The position numbers and the translations under genes are program-made. A DNA stretch of 58,053 nt. It comes from Acanthaster planci (lineage: Eukaryota > Echinodermata > Asteroidea > Valvatida > Acanthasteridae). Positions 36,609 through 48,400 of this stretch are shown here, piece by piece. Each line of letters opens with the position of its first letter. Position 1 is the first letter of the stretch. The stretch spans positions 739,585 to 797,637 of the forward strand of contig NW_019091471.1 in assembly GCF_001949145.1 (NCBI RefSeq), read 5' to 3'. The notes beneath the pieces were generated by a model that saw nothing but the letters and a program-made list of their open reading frames with translations, had not been told where the DNA came from and searched no databases.

Positions 36609-38423
36609 AATGCGAAAGTAAAATATGCTCGCAATTCAGTTGCAGTGTGCTGTGGTTGAGGCATTTTGTTCAGGAAATTATTCAATTGACTTTTCAATAA
36701 ATAAATAGCCACCTCCATTAAGGAAGTACTACCTGACTTAACCAGCTACACTGCAATCACACAACATGTAATAATGCAAGCCTGGATTCTTAAAAAACCC
36801 AAAACCTGTTTTCCTTTATCCATGTACAACTAGTCACAGTAGTCCTTGCCAAGTCCAACTAGTCCTGAACAAGCACATTATGTTCCAATGACAATAATGC
36901 ACCAATTTTGTACTTCAACAGAGCATGCCCCAAATGAAGTGTGTCTATTAAAGGTCACTCATGTGACCTGTCCTTGAAATACCAAGCTAATACTCAACCG
37001 TCAGTTGGTCACTGTCCCATTGTACCAGACAAATCATAACCAAACTCTTTTTTTTCCCCTCTGATGTCACCACCCACTGCCAACTGCCTCTCATCAGCAC
37101 TGGCAATAGCACAATTTCTTCATTGAAAGTTGCATTAGCATGGCCTTTAGGTTGGCATTTTTCAGTCAGAGGAGCAAGGTGAGAACACAAAACGGTTTAG
37201 AACTGTCAAAGGGTTCATAAAAGGCTAGCCCCCAAATGGTCAGTAGGGAACAAGCAAGTGGTTCAGGGAGTCAAACAAAAGGTTTGCGGTAAGCACTGTG
37301 CAAAGTATGCCTATTGTGAGCATGTGTAAGGTTCTGAAAAGGACCAGAGGGTAACTTGGAGGGTTCAGAGAGGCTGACCATATAGTTCATGGTCGAGTGC
37401 ACTGGACAGTCCACAGCTTCCTGTGAACAGGTAACAATACCTTATCAGTTAACACAGTATTGTGTGAGCCCACTGAATCCACTGCTCTCGGTGGCCAGAA
37501 ACATGGCCAACAGATTAAATACGATGGGGTTTGGGTAGATATGAAGAGTTGCACAAGGTACCTTCATGTATATGAAACAATACTAGCAGCTACTACTAAA
37601 ACACTAAATGAAAAGGATGGCAATAGTTGTAACCCTGAAATGGATCACAAATTCAATATGTGCAACTGATCATTATATGGAGCTGTTGACCACCTATTGG
37701 GAGCACTCATCGGGTCCCTTTGGAGATGGAGGAAGGAGAAAAAGTTTTGTCCTTCCTCTGTGGTTCACACTTCTCTACAAAAAGGAGGTTTTATGTTCAC
37801 CAGCGGAACAACTTAAGCTATAGGGTCTATTATTAAGTAGTACCCTGCATATTAAAGCAAACTGTAAGGGCAAGCGGTTTCTTTCAAGCTGTCAAATGGT
37901 TTCCATCCAACCGGTGAATGGTGTTCACAGCAGTTAACACCAACCATAAGAGGCTTTGTAAACTATATGTGTATTTGTATTTTGACCTTGCACCTACATG
38001 AAATAGCAGGTGACTGTTGAGATTTCGGGAAACTGTGAATAGACAGGTCTACACTCCAACAATGTCAAAATATATAATTAAGGGCTGATCTATGTTAACC
38101 AAAGCTTATGAGAGTAAGGACGAGGAAAAGAATGTTGACAAATGCCCTTCTTGCTTTTGAATATAAAGATAATTTTTAAGGTCAAAGATCAAACAAATGA
38201 CCTTGAAATAATAAAAAATCAAAGGTTGGCTTCTGTCTACATTTTATTTTGTAACCCTGTGAACAAATAATGCAGTGTGGATTCTCGCTGTAAAAAAAAT
38301 TGCCACAGGCATTGTTTTACAAAATTCGCCTGGAAAAGGTCAATTTCATGGAGCTGAGACGTGCATAGATGTCATGAGGGTAGATTTGAACAAAGCAAGT
38401 ACAGGTTGCCCGAAGACAAGGGC
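36609..38423. other. Intergenic, no gene seen
   Basis: Sequence between the two MITE copies; short chance frames only, no recognised gene or repeat. Confidence 0.4.
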
Positions 38424-38865
38424 TTAGTTTGGGTCACTTGTTCCTGTATGTTCATGAACAGCTCCATTTGTTGTTCATGGGTCCGCTGCTCAGCTGGTAC
38501 AACTGGTTATCGCTGGTAGTTTGTGGCAAGCAACATGGCGGCATCCATGCATGTTCTTTGACAGTTAATGTTTGGATAGCTGGGCTAAATTCTTTTCCAT
38601 TTAAAAGGAACATTCATTTCCGTGATATGGAAAATTATGAATGTTAATTTCGCAAACCTTCCCATTATCACTAGCTTTTTAAGACATTTGCTAGTTTTTG
38701 TGGCTGTTCAAAAATCGAATCTCACGAGTTTTCCGTGGGTTCCTGTGCAACCTTGACAAGGAAGTAGTGTGTGGTCCTGTTCCAAGAACAGTGTTCTAGG
38801 GTAGTGTTCCCACCATTCGAGCGTGAGAACTAGAAACCTGAGTCAAGAACAGGCCGCCCAAACTC
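38424..38865. mobile_element. MITE, copy 2
   Basis: Second copy of the element at 35865-36335. Its right end (ggccgcccaaactcg) is the better-preserved inverted complement of the left end GAGTTTGGGCGG. It ends about 320 bp before the TMEM161 stop codon. Confidence 0.85.
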
Positions 38866-39182
38866 GACCATAATGTCAGCATGAGCATGTTGAGCTTTCC
38901 CAATCCCTCGTGACTCATTTGAGGCTCATATCTTATTCAGCATGTAAGCATTATCTTCTCATTGACTACTAAATAAAATTATACCTAGGTACAAAAAGCG
39001 TTGCCAAAAAGGCTGGTGTACACAGCCAAACTCTGCTGAGTAATGCTGCCCTCTGTTGACTTCAGCTGGCATAAGATGCCGTCCCATAAAAAGACCAGAT
39101 AAGGAAAGTTTGCTCGACTCACCCCCCAAAGTAGAGCAAATGCAACTCACGTCAAGAAACCAACGTTCCGCATGGCATCCTG

Positions 39183-39454
39183 TCATTGATCAGTGAAGTA
39201 TGTGTGGTAGGCAATCCCAAAGAGGCTCGTAACAAACCACGCAAAAGCCGTCCACCACGTCAGGAATGAGAATATGCCCCGGAAGAAAACAGGTGAGAAA
39301 ACGCTCCGCAAGCTCTCCAGAGTGACTTTGAAATGTTCAGCGGTGGCCTCTGCACTGGCAACGTCAGGCTTTGGTGAGACAAACAGTGGTGGTGTTGGGA
39401 CGGTAGAGGTAGGGTTGGCCGAAAATGAGTCAAACAAACCCGTGGAATAGCCTC
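39183..39454 (-). CDS. TMEM161: TMEM161 last coding exon
   Basis: Starts at GYSTGLFDSF after acceptor gcacttttag and ends HTYFTDQ, TGA at 39183-39185. Contains the family signature FFRGIFSFLTWWTAFAWF. A longer open frame reaches 39533 but includes intron sequence; the acceptor at 39455-39456 is chosen because it keeps phase and matches LLK-LGGYS in relatives. Confidence 0.92.
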
Positions 39455-42400
39455 CTAAAAGTGCAAAGCCAACAAACCAAATGGACTCCAAGAAACTGTG
39501 TCTGTGAAAGTCCCAACACTTGCCCTCCCGCATCCTTCAAAACACTATAGAGTATTAAAGCGTGACATCATTTGAACCAGAAAGTAAAGTGCAGACGTGT
39601 TGGTTCAAGCCCATGTTGGTTCATGCGCTGGTTCTCGTGCTAATACCATTTACACACATAATTGTGCTTGGGATGTATTCACTTCGGTACTCTATGCTGC
39701 TTGGCAGTTTACAATGGCCTACAAAAGATACGAGAGCTGAAAGCTCTACCCTAGAGCTGCTAACCATAAATAATTGCTCACAAAATTTATTTGTTAAGTG
39801 TGAATCAAAAATGAACCAGTCACAAGAGGTATGAATTGCCATGTTGGCTGGTAACCTAGGATAAAGTCCGAACTACTCGGCTCCGGCCAGAAAATTACAC
39901 ATGAGTCTGAGGTCATGGCAGCAGGCAGTTCCCATAGAGTCCTGTGCAATTTCTAGCTGCAGCCAAGTGATTCGGACACTGCCCTACTTCTGGTGAGCTG
40001 ATGTTGCCTGTACCTTACTACTTTCCGTGGTTAGTGGCTCTAGGTAAAATTCTGTAACCACATATAGAAACCTGCCAACTCACTTGATAGAAACTTAATC
40101 TATCATTCAATATGAGACCTGCTCTCCATAAACGTATCTTGTACCGGTATGGCAAAACTGTGAATAAAAAAACCGATTATATCTACGGCTGCCAAATCAA
40201 CAGTGTAAGCATACATTTGGTATAAAACAGAGCTAACGACATTTTTTTCATATTGATTAGTTCTGCAGAGTTGAACTTTATGCAACTACAAAAACAGGCT
40301 TGGAAAAGTTGAGTCTAACACAGACTAGGCTTGGAAGACTCAACTTAAATCTCTCTCACAACCAACATTTTTTATTTAAATTTTTTTAAAATAAAACATG
40401 AAACTTTAGAGATCATAGGTAGTATTTCTGACAAAAAACAAAAGCTGTTTTCCATGAGAAATTTAGCCTTGGTCAAGGCATTCATCATTAGCTGCACCGT
40501 ACTGGCTAGCTCTCCATTTCCATCATTGTTTTTCAAGTACAGTAAAAAAATCACGGCGAATAGCGACCTCAGTGGGGAAGAACTCCATATATTTGAATTC
40601 TGAACAGGTAAATTACTAGATACTTGAAGATTTTGTCTGAACCAGCAGGCAGCCACGAAGTGTGTGTGTCATGCTACCAACATCTTTGTGTGAGTTGGAC
40701 TTAATTTACAATTTATTCATCGTGTAGGTCTACTCCATGCTGCTGACACAAGAGACAACTCAGAACCAAGCTGAGTGGGTCAACTATGTACAGCTAGTTT
40801 TTGGCCATATCAATGACCATATATTACGCCAAAACTAAGACAGTTTCAGACCTCAATACCTGGGAAAATTTCACTATTGAGTCAACAGTCTGAAACTTTG
40901 CACTCCATTGCACGCAATGCACTGGGTTCTACACAAACGTGTAATCTGATCATACCATGGCCATGTGGTTGCATGCAGAATGCAGGCAGCGGTTAACAGT
41001 CAACCAATGAAATTAAGTCTTTTGAATGGAAGCTAGCTTTATTATCATAATGAGCACCGCCCAAACCTTTCTGGAAACGGTTAGACCAAGCGTTTGTCCT
41101 GGTTTCAGCTGATTTACATATCATGCTGGCTGCATGAGGTCGCTGATCGGCTTGCTTTTCCACTTCAAATGTATATGTGCATGTACACATGAGCCAGCCA
41201 ATGACGAACGTCTTGACCAAGGCTACCAGAAATTTGAGCAGACCATTGCAAGGAAAGCCACAGCAGGTCACATGACATCACTACTTGTAATGAAATAAAT
41301 GAAATCTGCACATCTAAACACTTCTTGCAGAATGTTTGGAAGGAAAAACTCACCCAGTGATTTCAGTAGACAGGTGAAGCTCAGAAGTATTAACATGGGT
41401 GCCAAATACTGCAGCGTAACAACACACAAGTAGTAAAAAACCCGTACAACCTGAAAAAGAAATGAGCAGTCAGAAATGGCACAAACTGGGCAACTGGTGT
41501 AGACACTGGATGGAAAGAGATGTGAATTTGTACAGATTCTGAGCAGTTTGGAGTTTGATGGAAAGAGAGCCGCTGTCTACTCACACTCTTTTGAAGTTCT
41601 AGGCTGTTGATTCGTCCAGCCTCTTGCTTCATCCTCTCCACTTTTTCTTTGGCCATGTTGAGATAGGACTGAAGGTAGTGGGTCATCAACACCATGCGCA
41701 GTACGCACAGCATGGGTACCAATGACATGCGGGTGAGGTCAAATGTCGTTTCGCTCATTCTTGAGAAAAATATGAAAAAACGAAACACCTAGGATTGATT
41801 CAGGAAAGCAACGGGCATGCATATGGTGTAAAAAGGACATTGGACCACTGCACATCTACTGATGATGCTACACTTCATTTATGCGTGTTCTTTCCTATGA
41901 TGTTCAGTGGACTCGCTGGCTCCAAAGGCAAGTGCAAATGTAAACTAAAGGTGATGTCATCTGTAAATAGGTCTCTTAGATTTCTTCAACAAAATCTTGA
42001 TTTTTCTTCATGCAATGACATGAAGGGTTACCTACAGTGGTTCATATTTGCCGGTCATTCTCCTACCAGTGGCTGGGTTGCACATGTAGTCCCTGCCAAT
42101 GGGCTTAATCCACATCAGTGATATCAGCATAGGGAATAGGAAACTGGTGTGCAAAACAATCCTGCATTGGAGGTGGAAAAAAGAATGCACCATTTAGAAG
42201 ATGGCAAATTGGTCTTTCACTAAAGGTCGGTTCATACTTTAGGCGAACGTGATGTCATGAAATGTTCAGTTGAAATGTGTTCAACTTCTGTGAATTCACA
42301 GTGAGAATACTTGATTTGATGTCACAAATTCCCTTTTGTGTTCGCTTTTGCGCCGAGTATGAACCAACCTTAACTCGGCATAGATTACCTCATGTGGGGA

Positions 42401-45400
42401 TATCACAAAAGGGCTCCTCACACTCATCCATTAGCTGTGATTAGGTCCAAGCTTTTAACCTCCCCTTAACTCTGACAAAATACAATGTCAGAATCCAACC
42501 TTTGGTTTTACATGCTGTTGAGCCTGTCCACCATAACTTGTACAAAGCTTTTGTGTGAAAATGTTAAGGAAATACTGAATAGAACTGCAACATCAAATTC
42601 TGTTACATTCATGAAGATTCAAGAAGAGAGACCAGGGGGGATTACTGTTAACTATGTCCATTTAAAGACATGCATCGGGCTCGTATCCTCTGTACTCTAA
42701 AATGTTCTGTCTTGGGTCTTTGCCCCGAGGCCCAGACGTTTCTGGGTTAACCCTCAAAGAGCAAAATTATTTTGGTCCATGTCACAGTGATTTAGCTCCC
42801 AAGAACTCAGCTATACCGGGCTCTATTTTCTAAAACTTAACATGCTTGTATAGACACTACTTATCATTACAAAGCTTGAACTTAATCAGAGATATGGCTT
42901 TGTTGTTATGGTCACTTGAAGTCAACACTACACGTTTGCCAGCCTGCAAGCATTTAGCACTACAGTGGAAAAAGTATACATTTTTGGCTGAACTGTCTCC
43001 AAAAATGGGGTGCTGCGCAAAATGTTATATTTGATATTCATAAAATTAGTGTCAAAATAACCACTGAGTGAGGAGTCACGTCAATATTCGTCCGCGACAA
43101 GTTGCGGATATTGTTGAGGGTTAAATTTCAGGATTTTTAACCACCTTGTCTGCTATTTTCCCCAATTAGTTTGTTTACATAATGTCCCCTTTCTGGGGTT
43201 TTGAACAAGGCTGGGCACTGAGCGACACTCTGTGTGTCTAGTGTACTGGCAATAAACATTATAATAGCACAACTTATATGGGGTCCCCGGTTGAGTGCCT
43301 TGAGGGCAAATATATATAGCCATTCACTTGCCCAGGACAAATGCAGGGCTTCTTGTGGGTGAAGTCAATGTTGCCAACCGTACTTGTTCGCAACTTGTCC
43401 CGGACGAGTTTATTCTAAAAAGTGAAGGCTCAGCTCCGGAAACAAGTTTACTGCTACAAAATTGGAAAAAGTTAGAGGGGGGCAGCAGATTCGGTGCTCC
43501 ACCTCCAGCTCCTTCAGGGCTCAACCTTCACCGGCCTAATCAGACCCTTAAAACTGAAAGAGTACCTCTATGAAAAACATGTTTTCACTGATTTCATCTG
43601 TTCAAATAAATATGGAAGCATCCAATTCGACGCAGTGCCATTTGTCTTCAGACCTCAACTGTAACAAGCTAAAAGGGGCTTTTTTCCTGTTCATGCCAAG
43701 ATGCGAATTCTGAATGTAGATTGCATCATTCAGAGAAAACAGAGAAAACGCGGGGAACCCTCGCCTTATATTCATCGTGGTTAAACCTTGTGCATGCCAA
43801 GCAATGCCTTTAGCCATTGTGGTCTTTTATTCTCCAAGGTTGTAGGCATGGGCTTGATACCCATTGAAAAATTGGAGTAGCAAGAATTGGCCACGTTTTC
43901 TTCATGGTGGGGGATTTGGAGAGATTTAGGACGGTTCCAATTACCAGTCATTAGGGTGTTGGAGTTAAACTCATCCATCCGATTAAACCCTCCCACACTG
44001 ATCCAACCCCCTAACAATCAGATAAAGAACTGTTCCGGACTCACTGCATCACCGGTCGCTCGACGGCAAACCTAATGGAGTCCACGTGCATCTTGGCGAT
44101 CCGGAGGCCGGGGAAGGCCAGGAAGGCCCCTAGCAAGGCAGCAAAAAGACCAATCACAGACTTGAAGGTGATCTTGGAGATGGGCCCACTAGAGTACAGC
44201 TCCTGCTCCTTCAAGAACTCCAGTGCACCCGCAGTAAAGTTTTCATAAGCTGAAACAAACACAGTACACCGAAAGATTTCTTATATTGACTTCCACACCC
44301 GAAACAAACTGTTCTATCTGAACTTTTGCTTGACGACCTTTCATTTCTCTTTCCAAATAAAAACTGTCAAACATTGTGAAGCACAAGCCTTTTATTTCTT
44401 TCATACCGACAAATCTTACAATTACATTGTAGAAGAATTCACACTGTATCAATGACTTAAATGTAGACATTCCAAGGACAAAGTCATTTATTTATAACCC
44501 TGCACTTTTCAAAGATCAAATATCCGAACAATAAGAGTATCAAATAATACAGATACCATAATGATGTCTCTTCACCTTCGTCGAGTCCAAACTCCAGAAA
44601 CTCCTCAGGGACAATCAGCACCCCCATGGCAACCAGGGCAAAGAAGAAACCGAAGGTGATGCAGAGGGACCTCTCGCCGTCCTCCTCACTGGTGAAGTAC
44701 AATGCTGTCAGCAGGAACAGCACCTGGCTAGGACAAATTAAGGGGTCAACAAGCCAGGGAACACTGGATGCTTATAGTGCAACGACAGTCAGTGCGTGGT
44801 TTTAGACCACAACAACAGGGCTCTAGAACAAACACTTCAGAATTTTTTTGACAGAGTGACTCCACAGTAACATACTCTAAGAAATGAAAGCATAAATGTG
44901 ACCTACTTAGGCTAAATGAAGAATGATACACAAAAACTTGTTTTGAGTAATCGGCTTCTGAAGTTGGAGAGTGAAAACTCAAGTCAAAATCGACTTTCAG
45001 TTTTGCCATTTTACGTAGGTTAAGGTGTCAAAGTTTCATCTAGCTATTCCACTTGTGCAAAAATATCAAACAAGGGCAACAAAAGAGCATATCTGAAGTG
45101 AGTTTGTTTCAGGTCTTTTTGAAAATATATAGGGTTTACCTTTTACACAACAGAATTTTGTCTAAATTCCGAGTAGATTTTCAGGCAGCTCGACTGTTGC
45201 ACTTGCATGATGTTTGGTACTGTTGGAAATGGCTTTCCCTGAGGAACCTATTTACATGTATAACAGAGACATATTGACTGAATGACATCTAGCCTGTTCC
45301 AGGCCTCAAAAGGAGATAAGCAAATCTCCTCTGTTACATTGAGAAACTGTCTCGTTCACAAACTAAAGCAAAAGGAAGCTACATGATTGGATCCCCACAC

Positions 45401-48400
45401 AACTGCAGTTACTTGGATACATGATAAAAACGGCGTAGGCAAAATCAAGGAGTTTGACTAGTCTCCTGTTATTCAAATGCTCAGCACAGCCAGCATTGTT
45501 TACTTGGATACGTGACGAGTGCTTCATTTGTCCAATCAGCATGCATTAACAAGTGTGTGAAAAAGATACTTTTCGTGTCCCAATTGCCTGACAAACGTAG
45601 ATCCATCCATCCGTATGTTCGTACGTACACACATATGAAAACACAAATGCCGTGTAATGTACATGCGCATACATGTAAGAGTACAACACTATCGTGTCAT
45701 GTACATGCTGTTGAGATCACTAACTTAAGCTGTATACTTGTGATTTTAGGCCGCCCTGACTTTTACACCAAATTCAACTGGAGTAATATTATTTTAGCTT
45801 ATCACTCGTCATCCACTCAAGACACTGTTTGTCGGCTAGTGTAACACCCATGGGACTACATGCATGGACACTGGAAACTTTGACAGTACTGAAGGCAAGA
45901 TCCAATGTTGGCTGAATGACAGCCCTCAGAAAAGCCAGAAGTTTTGGCTGGCAAAGAGTAGTCTTATTTGTCAATTTAGAAAAGGCAATTTACTGAATAA
46001 GCTTATGTTATAAACTCATGGTGAGAGGGACTTAAAAATTTTAATATCAAAAAAGAATGTTCCAAAATTCAGAAACGAAGTAGAGGGGGCAGTGTCAACA
46101 TCAGCCCTGTTGGATGTCAATAACAATTAACATCAAAGATAAGGTACTCCAACTATGGATTTCTGCTTTTCCAAAGATATTGTAACAATAACATTTCCAG
46201 GAAACGATGTTTGAAGATTTCTTTCAGTTTACTTGGTATTTCATGACAACAGCTGCAAATAAATGTACTCTTGCTGTGGTCAGTTAGACCAAGATCAATT
46301 ATGGAGTACATATAACATGTTTGCAGCATTGACTCATGCTCTTTTTTCAAAGCCATTTTTCTCGAAAAGTAGTTTTGACCACAATGATGTTTCCACTCTT
46401 CTTACTTGCAGCCTATTTTTGAAGTGGAGTGGGGTACAAGTACAAATGTGGTGTCACTGGAAAGCCTATTCCTTTCTCTTTATTCTCATGCATATTTCAA
46501 AAAGTGAAAAATGGGGATCCTTCCTCAATATGCCACAGCAGGTCAAAAATTGGTTAGGTTAAAAAAAAGGAAATTAAAATAAACAGTTTTTGTGAGTTCA
46601 TTTCTTATCAACTTTTACAAACGGTTTTATACCTACAATAGTAGGTCTCAGACTTTCAAAAGGAAATCTGCTTCTATGAAATATCTAATAAAATTTCAAT
46701 TTTGAATTCAACCAAATTTGTACTTAAACTTTTGTTCAAAGATGACTGCTCTCTTTCAACTTTTAAAATCTGCAAACCTTTGTGTTTTTAATCTAGCTTT
46801 TAAAAAACAAACACAAGGGAGCAATTTTTCGATGCATGAAAATGCATCCCCTTATTTCACTGATTAATTAACTTCACGACAAGGCAAGGATACAGTGCAA
46901 AGCCTGCCATCATCACTATCCAGATCAGACTCAGATTGAAGTCCCCCTTGGCGTGAAGCCACACTTCTGTCAGCACATACACAATCAGTGCCAATGCCGA
47001 GAAGTCCACAAGCCACCGGTACTCGCTAAAGAAGCGCAGCACCGCCACGTGCAGGGGCTCAATGATGCGGGTGCGCAGCTCTAAGTCAATGTTCTTGGGC
47101 ACCGAGAAAGATTTGTCCTCGGAATTCTCGAGGAGATTGATGCGTCTGCTGTGTTCAGATCTGAGTGTTCAAATTTGAGATATGTTAAAAGATAAAATGA
47201 TCAATATGTAGTCGAACACAGGAAAACTGATGAAAGTGTACAGTGTATCTTCTCTAAGTAAACTTTTGCTGCTACTTCATTTTTCATTTTAAATCAAATT
47301 AAAAATCAATATCAATCAATATTCATTTGAATGTAAAAAATCTCGCCAAATGCAATCAAAGTTGCTCCTAACCTTTGTTTTTTTTCAAAGGTCTGCATTC
47401 CTGCTAATCTTGTTAAATGTAAAAGCTGGACTTCTGAATGAGAAGACAAACTGGAAAATTTCCAAACTGGATTGGAAGCTCAGGTGGTGCAAAGTCAATA
47501 TGGTAACCCACAGGTCAAAGATTAAAATCCTGTTCCTTCTAATTTTGTTCATTCATGCTGTGGAGAGGTAGTGAAGTACCAATCAAGGCAAGTATTGATG
47601 AGTCTAACACGTTAGCACAAGGGAAAAACAAACTACAGATTAATTACATATCTCGTTTCTCATTACTACATGTACTTAAGACAGACATGGTCATAAAGAC
47701 AGTTGGAGCTGACTTCTATGGTGTGAATCACGCCATAAGGATTATGAAGAAACTCTATGAAAGTTGATACCAGGCACCACCCACCTGTTTTTACGATGCC
47801 TTCCTCTTCCAACTGTTATCCCTGCTAGCTTCCGTAACTCTTCATCTTTGGGGTACATATAGCGGACAAGATTCCTGTTAAGAGCAACAGAAGGTAAAAC
47901 AAAATCGATGACAAAGCTCTTTTGAGGGTAGGTTTTTCAAGGAGTTTGGGTGACATGTTGAATCTATGCGAACGACTGTTTACCATGTGATATCTCCTGA
48001 ACGAATCAGCAAAGATTCTGGTGGAGACTAAACCGGGTAAAATCACAAATGGGGAGATAAAAACCACCTGGTAGCTAACAGTGTAGGGACAAATTTGATG
48101 AGCATGGTAATGCAATCAATAGTCATTGGCAGTGGTTCACGCCAATAATGATAAACACTGCAATAGCTATTGCATGGAGCCACTGTTCCATGACAGTTGC
48201 TCTATACAAAACCCAACACAAACTCGTGGGAATGTCCTGCGAAAAGTCACTAGATTTGTCTATACAATTTCTTTCACTTCTTTACATAAACAAAGGGCAG
48301 TTTTTATTGTGAATTGCCAACTTCTAAAGTTTACATTTGTGAATGATATTTTCTCTCAATGAATGTACAGGTACATGTACAGATGTATAAATCAGGCCTC

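Noticed and set aside
36357-36700. Frames with HTSF...SHSGEK that hint at zinc-finger linkers
   Set aside because: They arise from a degenerate gtgggaaaacattttca repeat; no C2H2 spacing is present.
39455-39533. Upstream extension of the last TMEM161 exon to a Met at 39533
   Set aside because: The extension does not keep phase with the preceding exon, and the acceptor at 39455-39456 gives the family match.
46857-46893. Extension of the TMEM161 exon to a stop at 46857
   Set aside because: The phase and family comparison place the donor at 46893; the continuation is intronic.
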